Positions 33,513 to 45,316 of a DNA stretch of 64,000 nucleotides are shown one piece after another. The stretch is from Patellaria atrata CBS 101060. Its lineage: Eukaryota > Ascomycota > Dothideomycetes > Patellariales > Patellariaceae. The translations under genes were made by a program, and so were the position numbers. The first letter of the stretch is position 1. Every line of letters begins with the position of its first letter. The stretch lies in assembly GCA_010093705.1 (NCBI GenBank), contig MU006091.1, positions 1,673,038 through 1,737,037 of the forward strand, read 5' to 3'. The notes under the pieces were generated by a model. The model searched no databases. It saw nothing but the letters and a program-made list of their open reading frames with translations, and was not told the DNA's origin.

Positions 33513-33931
33513 ATATTCCCTCTCAGCCACTCCAACATCACAATCCGGCATCGCCATTTCGATAAGGAGATAAACCACTTCGTGGCAACTGTTCCTAACT
33601 GCATCAAAGTATTTGAGATAGGGACAAGAGTGACTGGAAGTAACAAAGCATCGGTTGGAATCTGGAACGGCCAGAGGGGGATCAAGTGACTTGGGGACAG
33701 ACAGAGGGATATGAGGGTTGAGGAGGTCGTGGGGGGTAGACGGTGGGATTCCGATGAAAACAGTGCGATTGTAGTTGACGAAAATATGGGGGTCTCCAAA
33801 CGCTGAGGAGCTATGAGGGTATTAGTGGAGATGAATGACTAGGGACTTTCGTTGAGTGAGCCAGTAATTGTGACGCCTTTGTGAAGTGTTAGCGTTGGGT
33901 CTTCTTCAGTTCGATTAAGGGTTTGGGGCAT
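33501..33931 (-). CDS. hypothetical protein, 128 aa, two exons
   Basis: Exons 33847-33931 and 33501-33802 (minus strand) encode 128 residues. The ATG has A at -3 (GAAAATGCC). Exon 2 gives a well-formed peptide without internal Met starts until late: FGDPHIFVNYNRTVFIGIPP, DLLNPHIPLSVP, FDAVRNSCHEVVYLLIEMAM. Its third codon positions favour C and T, like neighbouring genes. The 44-nt intron has a weak GTCCCT donor but a CTAAT branch site and a CTCAG acceptor, and it restores frame. No family is recognised. It is easy to miss because exon 2 has no early ATG. Confidence 0.55.
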
Positions 33932-34838
33932 TTTCTCGTCTCTTTCCTCGAGTATGCAGTGTACCGTCATTCATTCATTGTAGCATAACGCTGTATAAGA
34001 CAACCCAATCTTATTATCAGTACTCGGATCTGCACCTTCTACACAGGTTTACCGCAGTTGAGATACAGACTATATCAGGTACCAGTTAGACTGAAGACCA
34101 GCAGGCCAACTAAGACGCCTAACTCCTTGCACAAACACTAGTTATATCCTCTAAGTTTCACTTCTAGTATGGCCTCTTACACCTGATTGGAGTCGGTCGT
34201 CTATCTATCGACCAATGCTTTAAGCAACAAGTCGTTCAACGGATATTCACTTCGGCTGGAATATAATATTTACTATTCAGTACGCTAACAGGATAATATG
34301 TATTAGGCATAAGTTAAGAATCCCACGGGATAATAGTTAAACCTAAGATAATGTCTAGTATAGCGATGATCATCCCTAGATCTTAGGGATAAGCAAAGAG
34401 AGAATACTATAAAGAGGATAAGAACGCTTCAAGGTCCGTCACCAATTCCGGTATTGATTATATACTAGAGTTAGAAACATCCTATGGGTTGAGCTTAAGG
34501 TAAGCTGATACGTATAGTAATGGGTATCTATACAGCCTGGGGGAACAGTACGTTCTAGAGAATCTCTTATAAAACGTATAGAAAGGGTCTGGATGGGTAA
34601 CATACAGTAGGCGAGGATCGGGCGGTATAGGAGGGGATGGTGAGGAGAAAGGGGTTGGAGATGGGAATAGGAAAGGAAAGGGGGAAGGAAAATGGGAAGT
34701 GTACGTAGTAGAAAGTCGGATAGTTCTTAAAAGGGGTCATGATGTATGGATTTACGTGCTAATACGAAGCACCAACTGCTCGATCAGAACTAGAGGAAAT
34801 AACAGGTACCGGTAGCATACTACCTATTACCCTATCCA
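33932..34838. other. intergenic, no gene seen
   Basis: This is an AT-leaning spacer. A purine-rich tract (about 34615-34700, mostly G and A) is the only visible structure. Confidence 0.5.
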
Positions 34839-35858
34839 CTACTCCAAAGGATAATCTATCTCCCCAACCCTCGTTCCATCAGGCCAGAAGTCATCCAAAT
34901 TGATATACTTCTCCATTACCAACGCTTTGAGGATACCATGACCATACTTCACAACCGCCGCTGTCTCCTCCTCATTTCCCCAAGGGACAACAGTAGGCCA
35001 AAAGACGAGATGCGCCCCGTAGTGTACACACACCCTCCTCATCCACTCTTGCTTCACCCACTTATCCGCGTCCGACATAGCGTCCACATAACCCCTCATA
35101 AACGCCTTTCGTAGTCCTCGTTTGCCCCTAAACTTGTCTAATAAGTACGCCTCCGCACAGAACTGCCCTACGTCCAGCGCGCTGCATCCACGACGCATGA
35201 TCTCCCAGTCAACGACCGTGAGCGCTTTCGTTTCGGAATGTACGATTATATTTCCGGGCCAGAAATCGCCGTGGAGGACACACTCGTTATCCTTGAATAG
35301 GAGAGCGCCAAACTGCTCATCCACCTTACGGCCTAGCTCGGGGTCGTAGCCACACTTCTCTAGCGTTGCGGGGAGGTTCTCGTACACGTAACGGTTGATC
35401 GATTTGGCTGTTTTGTTGTCGCCGATATCGAGGTCCTCGGTGACGAAATGGAGATGGGCGAGCCAGGTGCCGATGCGGATACCATAGGCCTGAATGTCCA
35501 GCTGCGGATCCGTGTACGCTTCTTTCAGGGTACGATCCCCGGCGTCAGAGATGTGGAGCATCTTCTTGACCGTATCGTAGCCTATGACTCGTGGGAGGGA
35601 GATCAGATCGTCCACCGGCAGGAGGGGTGGGATCTTCGTGAGTGCGGCCATCTCAAAGTCCATCCTATCGACGAGAAGGGGAATGTGCGACATCGCTTTG
35701 ATGAACGCCTCAGCGTGCTTGATGACGCTGGAATGTTCTCCGTTCTTGATACGGAAGGTGAAATTGGCGGTTCCACCGGACAGAATAGATACGCCGGTGA
35801 ACGGAATGTCATTGGCCTTGAGATAGGCCGCAATGCCAGGAACGGTGGTAAGACTCAT
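34839..35858 (-). CDS. APH-fold small-molecule kinase (phosphotransferase family)
   Basis: This is a single exon of 339 residues. Key kinase-like features are SGGTANFTFRIK near the N-terminus (glycine-rich turn), VIK at about 45-47 for ATP, HGDFWPGN at 196-203 (catalytic Asp198 and metal-binding Asn203) and VVDWE with Asp217. This is the aminoglycoside-phosphotransferase/choline-kinase superfamily. The arrangement is most like methylthioribose-kinase or homoserine-kinase-type members. The real substrate is unknown; antibiotic resistance is not implied. The start at 35858 (MSLTTVPG) fits the domain. The frame stays open 93 codons further but begins with TTG and is low-complexity. Confidence 0.85.
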   Translation of the reverse strand: MSLTTVPGIAAYLKANDIPFTGVSILSGGTANFTFRIKNGEHSSVIKHAEAFIKAMSHIPLLVDRMDFEMAALTKIPPLLPVDDLISLPRVIGYDTVKKMLHISDAGDRTLKEAYTDPQLDIQAYGIRIGTWLAHLHFVTEDLDIGDNKTAKSINRYVYENLPATLEKCGYDPELGRKVDEQFGALLFKDNECVLHGDFWPGNIIVHSETKALTVVDWEIMRRGCSALDVGQFCAEAYLLDKFRGKRGLRKAFMRGYVDAMSDADKWVKQEWMRRVCVHYGAHLVFWPTVVPWGNEEETAAVVKYGHGILKALVMEKYINLDDFWPDGTRVGEIDYPLE

Positions 35859-37068
35859 GTTGTATGCGTATAGATGATTGAGTTGTAGATGAATCGAATA
35901 GAAGATGATCGAGTAGAGGACGTTAGAGTCGAATATGCTCCAATAGAACTTGATTAGGTTGAAGGTGGATGAGGTAGAAGAAGCGTGAGTTGAAGAAGCG
36001 TCAGTTAGAAAAGTGTGACTTGTAGAAGTGTTACTGGAAGAAGGGTGGAAAGATACGGTAAGTAAAGAACGAAGCTTTGAGGTGACGTCGTCTGGGTTAC
36101 TGACAATAGGGTTTCTGAAGTTAAGAAATAAAGTCAAGGTCTTATGGCAGATATATCAGAGTGGTTGCAGTGCCGAGCGAACGGTGACTATAAACAGATC
36201 GTTCAGTGAAGACCAAATGAAGTTAGAACCAGTCAAGTAGTCAGATAGACCAATTACAGGAAAACGAATTCAAACGCCCAAATCATAAAATCCGATTATG
36301 ATTAAGACATTGATGTTTGATTAGTTTTTCAGAGAGTCATACATCTATTAAAAGGCATGACCACATATCAGAGCGAACGTGATAGTCCTATCTCCTGCTA
36401 GGTCACACCTGGTACTGTACTCCTCGATTGATAGCAAGGGAAAGGATAATGCGAAGTCAATAATTATGAGAAGATGAGCACAACAATGATAGGATTTCAT
36501 CACCACAAAACCTTTTAGGTTATCGTTCTGAAAACAAAGATTCCGCACCAAAGTGCTACTACAGTATAATAACTCGATTGAAGAGAAACACTTGGGACTT
36601 TCCTGCGACTATCATTTGATATTTACACGGAGCTACCTGATAGTACTCGAGTACTTGTCCCTTCTGGTCCATACCAAAAATGATCCTACCCGTATCTCTG
36701 TTTTGTAGCCAAATAGCGATCCACTATTCGGAGGAGAATCCAGACAAGGTATTCAAACTTCGAAATACACATCCAATAGGTGTGACGGGTTTGGTAACTT
36801 AATCCTCGAAGACTTGAACCATCGGTTCGAGGTTACCTCAGATTGCGCTGCGTGCAACGATCTTGGCCATATCCTTCAACCTAGGGCCTGAATGGAGACG
36901 GGTTGCTACGTTACGCCAACGAGGAGTACTGCAATTTCAGCTGTGACTTTTGCGAGGCCGAGTACATTGCCCCTAAAGTCTTACCTAATTGAACTCGTGC
37001 TTTTCAGCGTCGAGAGTGTATGATTTTCTAACTGAGCTTTGAATGCATTATCAGTAGTGGACTATGAA
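35859..37068. other. intergenic, no gene seen
   Basis: This includes the promoter side of the kinase gene, where a Ser/Thr-rich frame remains open without an ATG, and the 3' flank of the dehydratase gene. No other feature is visible. Confidence 0.5.
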
Positions 37069-38306
37069 TTACTTCTCACCGCTGGTTCCAGTTATTGCGG
37101 TGGCTTTGACAGCAATACCACCTGCAGGAGTTTGAGCCCAGAGCTCATATTTCTCCGGTGAAAGCTCCTTGCCGCAAAGTGTGAGGGGTTCATCTACGTA
37201 GAGCGGTGCAAGATTCCGGTATTGGATCTGTAGGATGTGCTGTTCCTTTCTGTTTCCAGGGTTTACGACGCATTTAAGATGGTTTTCGAGTAGTAGGCTC
37301 AGGAGCGTGAATGTCAGGGGGCCATGGACCAGTAGGTTGCGGTGACCTTCGATTTTGCGGCAGTATTCTGGGTCAAGGTGGATTGAGTGCGCGTTGAAGG
37401 TTAAAGCACTATATCTGAAGAGTAGTGAAGGAGTTGGTGTAATTGTATAGAAGAAGTCGGGTTTGTGTGGTGCTATTTGCAATACGTATTAGTGAGGTGC
37501 CAGACCCGTGGCATCTTTATAGATTCATAACGGAAAGTGTCTAACGTACGCTTCAATATTTTGTCATTGATCTGGACTGCCAATGCTGCTGCAGTTTCTG
37601 GACTCCTTTCTGTCATAAATACAATGTTCCTTCGTTCGATGATTCTTGCTCCATTAAAGGAGTCTTCATGGGCAGCCCAGAGTAAGTTGCGCTGGTCCCC
37701 GTCCGTAATACTGAAATCTAACTTGACTGGGGCTATTCGCCGCTCGATACCTACAAAGATCTTCTCATCTCCTATAAGTCCTTTGATCTGTATATCCCGA
37801 ATACTCTCCATACAAACCCACCGTCGGGCCTGGACCATTGGATGGAGGTCGAATCTGAACGTAGGATTTATCTTATAATACCCGCCTGCCCACATTCTTC
37901 TCACAAACGGAGGCCCAGGCGATTGTAAAGGATCAGTGCCATCAGGTAACAACCTGTCTGCTGATATAGCGGGATTGAAGTAAACGAGATGGGAACCAGT
38001 CGGTAGAGGAAAGGATGCATTCCGCGGGGGAAGCTCTTTCCATTGAGGAAACCATGCTTCGGGAACGAATGATTTCAATGTTCTTGAGAGACGATATACG
38101 TTATCGGGGATTAGGTTATCGTAAATAAGTGGTAAGGTTCGACGGGGCATAGACTTGATCAAGTGGTCCAAAGTTGAGGCATCGCGTCGAGGTAGGGGGT
38201 AAGTGTAGCTAGTTGGTATAGCGAATCGCTTTCGGTATAGGTATCGCGAGGAACTACAAATTAAGAAACCATCTAGACAAACTATATTTGGTGGTTTGAC
38301 ACTCAT
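37069..38306 (-). CDS. HTD2: HTD2-like mitochondrial 3-hydroxyacyl-thioester dehydratase
   Basis: Two exons on the minus strand (37550-38306, 37069-37472) encode 386 residues. The N-terminus is Arg-rich and nearly free of acidic residues (RYLYRKRFAIPTSYTYPLPRR), consistent with mitochondrial import. The C-terminal half carries the hot-dog dehydratase signature: RYSALTFNAHSIHLDPEYCRKIEGHRNLLVHGPL, here cited in pieces as RYSALTFNAHSIH and LLVHGPLTFTLL. By family, it dehydrates 3-hydroxyacyl-ACP in mitochondrial type II fatty-acid synthesis. Several fungal relatives act on C4-dicarboxyl-CoA thioesters instead, so the substrate is uncertain. The GTACGT-CAAATAG intron rejoins ILK to PPHKPDF. Confidence 0.85.
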
Positions 38307-38438
38307 GATATCAATTGTTCCTCTACAAGAGAGAAAGGAAGCCGTTAAGGTAGGTATAGTTCTAAGAAGGTCTGTGCTCTCCAAGCTTTTTCATCTAACC
38401 TCGACACGTTTCCCAACTGAACGCCAGGTATACAAATA

Positions 38439-38523
38439 TCCCTATATGCAGATATCTCTCTATGCGGGTATCCCTCTATGCAGGTCTCCCATTTCTCTAT
38501 GCAGATATTCCTCCATGCTACAA
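38439..38523. repeat. degenerate 16-bp tandem repeat, about five units
   Basis: Units begin at 38439, 38455, 38471, 38492 and 38508, with consensus near TCYCTMTATGCRGRTA. A 5-base insertion separates the third and fourth. The array fills the 231-bp gap between the PHA2 stop and the HTD2 start. Confidence 0.75.
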
Positions 38524-38537
38524 ATGTATAGCCATTC

Positions 38538-39572
38538 CTAGCTCTCTTTATGCCAGCATCCCAACCACTTCACGTGTTCTACCACATCACCCAAATCAGC
38601 CAAAGCTCTGTTCACTGACCCTCCTTGAACTGCTCTCAGTCCAACGAATTCAATAACGAAGGTATAGTTCCACGGAGCAGTCCCACTTGGCCTTGTTTGG
38701 ATGCTCGTGAGATTGATATCATGATCCCTGAAGACAGCAAGGGCTTCAACCAGCGATCCTGGCCTATCTCGTACGGTGAGTGCAACTAGAGATTTGTAGT
38801 CGTCCTTTGTTCCATGGGATTGTTCAGGCCGCGCGAAAGGAGAGGGTTGAGCATTCTGCTTCTTGATAAGGAAAAAGCGGGTCTTATTGTCATTCTTTTC
38901 TTGAATGCCTTCCGCGAGTATCTCAAGGCCATGTACATGTGCGGCCGAAAGAGACGAAATTGCTGCACTGGTACCGGTTGAATCACTGGCAGTCAATTCT
39001 GCCGCCCGTGAAGTTGATGTCGTATCCACGCGCTCGACGCCTGTGAGGAAGGTATCCAGAAACAACGTGCATTGGCCCCACGCCTGGGGATGGGAGTATA
39101 GCCTTTTGATATGCTTGATGGATACGCGAGGTGTGCCTTTCGGACCAGCTGCGTTGGGATCGTTGACCGTTTGAGGACTTCTCCCTGACGTCCACTCCGA
39201 TTCAGTTCTTGTAGCAGAACGTCCGAGTAGACAATGGCGAACATCAAAGTAGACCTCCCCACAGACAACGATATCAGGGTATCTTCCTTGGATGTCGGCG
39301 AGAAGATCTAGAGTTGCCATGACTGCTCCGTTGGTCGAGTTCTCCACGGGCACGACCCCACGTATAGCAATATCGTTCTGTACTGCATCAAAAACACTTT
39401 TGATCTCTACTTGCGGTTCGAATTGGAACCCTTCCTCTTCATAGGCGTTTAATGCTGCCTAAGTCATTATCAATTCAACGAAAATTGTAGAGTATCAATG
39501 TTATAGCAACGGTACCTGGTGCGTGTAAGTCCCAACAGGCCCCAGATACGCTACTTTATTGGGAATATTCAT
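38538..39572 (-). CDS. PHA2: prephenate dehydratase
   Basis: Two exons on the minus strand (39516-39572, 38538-39458) encode 325 residues. The N-terminus (KVAYLGPVGTYTHQAAL) is the classic prephenate-dehydratase start. VVPVENSTNG is the substrate-pocket loop, and NKTRFFLI contains the catalytic Thr-Arg-Phe. A C-terminal ACT domain (ALTVRDRPGSLVEAL, NLTSIQTRPS) should bind phenylalanine for feedback control. The enzyme turns prephenate into phenylpyruvate, the committed step to phenylalanine. An in-frame ATG 27 bp upstream (39599) has poorer context (T at -3), so 39572 is preferred. The last-step ESRP-like motif reads QTRP here. Confidence 0.94.
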
Positions 39573-40449
39573 GTTGTCGAGGTGGTTAGAGAGCTTCATA
39601 GATTTGATTAGATTAAAATGATATATACCATCGGTGAAATGGTACAGTACGTGAAGCTTACGTAAGCACACTGATTATGAGCCAAGGTATAACGAGAGAT
39701 ATTTCCAGTGTCTACAGTTTAATAGAGTGGTAGTGGAAGGGAGCTGTAGAGGTTGCAGTGCTTGCACCATGGAAACTTGAAAGTAAGTTGACACTCAAGT
39801 ATCAATTTGTCAAACTCGCGATTTACGTAAGCAAACTCGACGTGTGTGATTTGGGAATCTGAGGGCAAACACTCTACTTTATTCTTCATTCGCGTCGGGG
39901 GTGACGTACAGGTGAATGTCAACACGGTTACTCCCATCATTTTCTCGCAACATGGCAACTTTTTATCTTATCACGGAACTTAAGAAAAACAACATCAATG
40001 TAGAATCTATCTCCGTCAGAGCCACCCCTTCAACATACCTACCGTGATGTTCTACACAAACAGCAAGTCAAATATGCTTTTCAGTCGGTTCCTAGTACTA
40101 ATCCAACAAGCCTAGACGTCTCCTACGTCAAAACTGTAAGTCGAATTCTAACTAGGCTTATAATGCCTTGACTTTCGAAGCACGTCTAGTTTCAGAATCT
40201 AACCTTAAAAGGTTCCAACCTGGTATCGTTGGATCAGCTTTAGCGTCACTCAAAGAAGATGGAATACATACTCGTTGGCTTTTTAACGCCACCGATTTAC
40301 AACTTGGAGTGGCGAAGAGAAGCATTTAGCACTTCCTTCTCTTCGGGCCTACTTACGTCCACGAGACGCTGACTGCGAAGAGCCGTCAGAGAACCCGGGC
40401 CAGGGGTTCCTGGGAGAGACTCCTCGCTCACTGCGAGGTTGCAAAACCG
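39573..40449. other. intergenic, no gene seen
   Basis: This spacer lies upstream of PHA2 and downstream of eRF1. It has no supported gene and no tRNA-like fold. Confidence 0.5.
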
Positions 40450-41814
40450 TCAATCGTCGTAGAACTCATCCTCGTCGTCGTAGTCAGCAAGCTGCTCAAA
40501 GTTGACTTTGTAGCGCAAAATGGCTCCAATTCCACCAAAACCTTTGACGAACTGGTTCCCTTCACTTGAACGATCCGAGACAAACTCGAGTGTGGCACCG
40601 AAGTCACGATATTTTTCGGCAAGCCATTCCAAGAACGGTTGCTGCTCAACTACTTCCATCTCCTGGCCGGTCTCCTTGTCCATGAACATCGAACGGTCTT
40701 GTTCTTGGGCTTTATTGGTGTGGAGAATAATCTCAGAACTATCAGAAGACTTCAGAGTCCAACGGATTGTTTCAAGATTCTCATAAACAATGAGAGTTTC
40801 GGCAGCACCAAGCTCCAAAGCCTTCAAGGTATCCTCAATTCCATAACAAACTTTGCCACTATCTTGGCTGATTTCGTCAAAGTACCTATTGATGAGCTTC
40901 TTCTCTTGGATGAATTTGACATTACTGAGCGTCTCGGCAGCAAGTTCAATAGCTTGGTTGAAGCCATTCTCCCCACCATAGGAGACGTCCACAACTTTGA
41001 TCACCTTAGCCTGAAGACGCTGATCGAACATGTCGGATTGATTAAGATCATTCTTGAAATCGGCAGAACCGGCGAGGATCAGGCCAGCAACGTTAACTTT
41101 GTCATTGGTGATGAAGTTTTGTACTGCTAATTCGGCTACCTTGCGGACGTAGTTGTGACGTTTCTCTTCTCGAAGACGGGCGAAACGCAGGGCAGACTGG
41201 CCACCACGCCCGTGCTTCTTGGGTAGATCGACAGAAAACTTGTGGACAATGTCACGAGTATTGCCGCTCAACGTGCCGAACAGAGCGCCATTTCCATCCA
41301 TGATGATGAAGCCGAACTTCTGGTCCGATTCTAAGAGCTCGCTCAGAGCCTCGGTGTGGAATTTGTTGTCACAGAGATAGAGCGAAGTGTTGATGGGCTT
41401 GAATGGCTCGAAATCGATGTTGATCTTTCTTTCTTTGCCTTCAGCAGTGATGATTTCGCCACAGTATACAACCAAGCCGTTGGGCGGGACCTTTGAGTAA
41501 AGTTTAAGGCGCTGTTGGGTGGAGGTAATGGCAGAGAGGACAGACAAGCGATTCACACGCGACTTGATGTTGGAGGCAGTGCCCTAACAGATGAATTGTG
41601 AGTTTCAATCTCGCTCATCACAGTCTCAGGTTTCAAGACATACAAATTCTTCAGCCAACATCTTCGCAGCGCGGGACACCTGATCCTTGGGTGGAATGAT
41701 GAGTGAGATCATGGAGGTGCCGTTGCCCCTGGCAGCCTCGAGACGCTTGATGAGTTTCTTCACCTTCCATATCTCGATATTCTTCTCGGCATCGTTTGCT
41801 TGAGGAGCACTCAT
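40450..41814 (-). CDS. SUP45: eukaryotic release factor eRF1
   Basis: Two exons on the minus strand (41644-41814, 40450-41583) encode 434 residues, the usual eRF1 size. NIKS (62-65) and YLCDNKF (126-132) are the stop-codon recognition elements. [10 protein letters not shown], with GGQ at 184-186, triggers peptidyl-tRNA hydrolysis. The acidic C-terminus ([10 protein letters not shown]) belongs to the eRF3-binding domain. All three hallmark motifs are intact, so standard recognition of three stop codons is expected. The 60-nt intron falls just before the NIKS loop ([11 protein letters not shown]), with a GTATGT donor. Confidence 0.97.
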
Positions 41815-42952
41815 GATGGGCTAGTTACAGCAGGGAGAGCAGGCTGGGTGCTTGGGAGCAAAGGAGGGGTTGTTTCGGTCAAGTTTTTCTGCTCTGGGAA
41901 AAAGAAAGAAAACAGCGGCACAGAGCCCCAACCGCTGGGACAAGGCTTGTCTGAGCGGTGGCCGCTATTCGAGGGATCTGTCGAGGAAACAAAACTTTAG
42001 GTGTGAGAGGCAAAGTAGGAGTTATGAACTCTCCGTTGGCTGAGAGATGGAAGCGAGTGCGGCTGGGCTCTGAAATTTCCAGATGACTCGTTTTTGGTGT
42101 TGCTGAATTACGGCCTACCGCCCTGCCATTTAAAACCGGCAGAAAAGAGGGACCCAAACTCGCTAGCAGATTTGGGTGAGCAGGCGGCCTGATCTTTGGG
42201 CGATAAGCCGCAGAGTCTGCGCCCATATTTCCGCAGACCTGGGTGCTACCCCGCCCGTAAGCTCAGGCACCCAAACAGACGGAACTAAGGGCGGTGAATG
42301 GATTTCCGCCCTCCGCTCGTCTCAGTCTCACGTATCAAACATGGAAAATAGGCCAGTTCTAACCGGGAACTTCAGCGAGGAGATATTCGTTAAAGTATTA
42401 CGGTATCCTTTCAGTTAGCTTAGGTAACTATCAAACGGACCTTGAGTTTTGAGGTGGAATTAGTGATGGTGTGTAGGTAAATAAATGATGAGCCAAGAGG
42501 GCTTCCTATCACTCCTCACTCATGATCCCGTCATTATGCATCTTCGGCTCTTGAATCCATCAAAGACTACCTTACACATAACATGTTCTCGTGATACACC
42601 AACATGAAGAAAGGTAGACATACAGCATGTAATTCCATCTACTTCCATCCTGTGCGAAGAACTCGCCCCCGTCGGCCAAAATTTCCGTCTTTGCTTATGG
42701 ACATCCTGGTTCCAAGAGCGATAAGTGTGGAGAAGTTCAACAGGAGAGAACTACCTACCTACTAGAGATAACTTTAGTTCCCGCAAGTCCTAGACTGCAA
42801 TCCTTCATCACCTGTTCACTTTTCCTTTCTTCTTCTTCATTTCTCTTCATCTTGCACCTTCTCCATTTCTCTTGTTTTGATAGCAACATAAGAACTGAAG
42901 TGTCCTGCGTTGTGTGGAAGTCCATTTGCTCTCCGCATCTCCCACCCCCGCC
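41815..42952. other. divergent promoter region of eRF1 and AVT1-like genes
   Basis: The first 500 bp beside the eRF1 start are GC-richer than most spacers here. They carry short shadow frames on both strands, typical of a strong housekeeping promoter and 5' UTR. No discrete site can be assigned. The 300 bp before the transporter are CT-rich with TTCTTCTTC tracts. Confidence 0.45.
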
Positions 42953-45058
42953 ATGACTTCCCCAGCACGCCAAAACTCACAATCCACAATTGGGGACGGC
43001 GACGATCAAAGCGGATACTTGGAACCTGTAGACTCGAGGCAAAGCTACAATTCTCAGATATCCACTCCTACCATTCGACCGAGCCCACACAATGGCTTAA
43101 CTTCAGATTCGGACCTTCGCCGGAGGAGGTACGATACCTATACTTTACTTTTCTTTTTGTGTGAAATGCTTTCACTATGATACTGGGGCTGATTCGAAAA
43201 TGTTGATTAGATCATCCATGGGATTGGCTTTAACTTCAATTCGACAAGCTGGAGGTGTCAACAGTATTGACAATTTTGCTCGCTCTTGGCAACGCGCCGC
43301 AGGTTTCCATGAGATAACCCCGATACGGCCCCCTTTTATGATTGCAGATGATGCCGAGACTTACGATGAAGAGGATGGCGGTAGAGCCCAGGGTCCCAGT
43401 GCTCATCACCGTTCACTTCTGCGGGCCGCTTTGGAAGCTGAAGCAGCCCATCACTCAGATACCGTCATCGAAGAGAATGATGGTGAAAACCAACCATTAC
43501 TCCCTTCCGGCGTTCAACAGAGACTAAACCAAGGAAAAATTGCACGGAGAGAGAGCATCTTCTCCATTGAACCGTCTCTTTCGTCTGTTTTTGGAGGCAG
43601 TTATGGGACCTCGTACGGAAGTCTAGCCACCCGTGTTAACGAGTCGTCGATGCGACATGCCGGTAAACTGTTCATACAGCAACAAGTCGAAGGTGTAACA
43701 GAGCCTGATAAAGAACGGGAGCCTCTCTTCGTCAGACAGGTGGAAGAAGACGGCAAAATCATCAATGTTGTTGTCGGCCAATCAACTCTGCCACAGACCA
43801 TTTTCAACTCGGTAAACGTCCTGATTGGTGTTGGTCTTCTGAGTCTCCCACTTGCTCTCAAATATTCCGGTTGGGTCATCGGTATCCCCTTTCTCATCTT
43901 TTCCGCCATCGTCACCCAGTACACTGCAAAACTACTGGCTAAATGTTTGGATGTCGATAGCTCTCTTATTACCTTTGCTGACTTGGCCTACGTTTCTTTC
44001 GGTAGTCGAGCCCGCCTGGCTACGAGCATATTGTTCACCTTGGAGCTTCTAGCATCTTGTGTAGCTCTTGTTATTCTTTTCGCCGATTCATTGAATGCAC
44101 TCATTCCCGGTTGGGATGTTCTTGGCTGGAAGATTGTCTGCGGATTCGTTTTGATACCCCTTGCGTTTCTTCCTTTGCGGTTACTGAGCTTTACCAGCGT
44201 TTTGGGTATTTTGTGTTCTTTTGGAAGTAAGTTCAGTCTCACCCTATCCTTTCCGGAATCCTCGCTGACCCCGTGCTCCAAGTTGTTCTAGCAGTAATAG
44301 TCGACGGCCTCGTCAAAGATGAGCAACCCGGTTCCCTTCTCCACCCAGCAAAAACCTACCTCTTCCCCGAACACTGGACTACGGTACCCCTAAGCTTCGG
44401 TTTACTTATGGCTCCCTGGGGCGGCCATAGCGTCTTCCCCAACATCTACCGGGACATGCGACATCCTTACAAACACCACCGCGGCCTCAGGATAACCTAC
44501 CTCTTCACCTTTACCCTCGACACTGCCACTGCCGTCGTCGGCCTCCTCATGTTCGGTTCCCATGTTCGTGATGAGATCACCAGCAACATATTCATGACTC
44601 CAGGCTTCCCGGCTGCTATCTCCTACTTCATCGCCGTCTGCATTGCTATCATCCCACTTACGAAGGTGCCCCTGAATGCCCGCCCGATTATCTCAACCGT
44701 GGAGATCTACTTTGGGCTCGATGCGCGCGCGGTGGCGGGAAGTAGTGGGATGATCGGGGTGAACGGGTTTAATCGGGGATTGCTGATAGTGCTCATCAGA
44801 GTTGTGACGGTGGTGATTATTACGTTTATTGCGATTGTGTTTCCGAGCTTTGATAGGATCATGACACTCCTAGGTGCTGTAGCATGCTTTACGGTGTGCA
44901 TTATCCTACCCGTTAGCTTTCATCTGAAATTATTTGGAAATGAGTTAGGGAAGGCAGAGAAGTGGGGGAATTGGGCTCTTATTGTAGTCAGTTCAGTTAT
45001 GGCGGTTGTTAGTACGGTCTTTGCTTGTCTGCCTAAGGAGCTTCTTGGGGCGAGGTAA
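42953..45058 (+). CDS. AVT1-like vacuolar amino-acid transporter
   Basis: Three exons (42953-43128, 43211-44226, 44292-45058) encode 652 residues. The first ~250 are hydrophilic and Ser/Gln-rich, the long cytosolic N-terminus seen in Avt1-type proteins. About 11 hydrophobic helices then follow from STLPQTIFNSVNVLIGVGLL, the amino-acid/auxin permease signature. Other landmarks are MAPWGGHSVFPNIYRDMRHP and CIAIIPLTKVPLNARP. Family knowledge predicts H+-coupled movement of neutral amino acids across the vacuolar membrane. Substrate and direction are not evident. The second intron restores CSFGTVIVDGLVKD across the junction. Confidence 0.92.
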
Positions 45059-45316
45059 TGCTCTTTTGTTCCGAAGCATATGTACAGGCACTTGCTTGTC
45101 CAGGCGTCTTTGGTTGGAGCATTCGGGTTTTTCCTAGCATATTGGGGAGTTTTTTCAATGTTTCAGAGTTTCCAAGGAAGCCTCATATCTAGGTGCATCC
45201 GTCGCGTTTTCGAAATCAGGTAATAGTCACATTCGATAATTCTTCAATTTTACGAAACGATAGGGTAGTTCTAATCTGAAACCAATCAACCGGTCTAATT
45301 TCATCCTTAGAACCGC

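Noticed and set aside
33513-33806. Plus-strand continuation of the His-rich frame, about 200 codons with only two stops
   Set aside because: It is exactly the codon-aligned antisense of the spliced minus-strand gene, where stops arise only opposite Leu and Ser codons. The openness is a shadow, not a broken gene.
35859-36137. N-terminal extension of the APH-fold kinase
   Set aside because: The longer frame begins with TTG and is Ser/Thr-rich low complexity. The ATG at 35858 fits the domain start.
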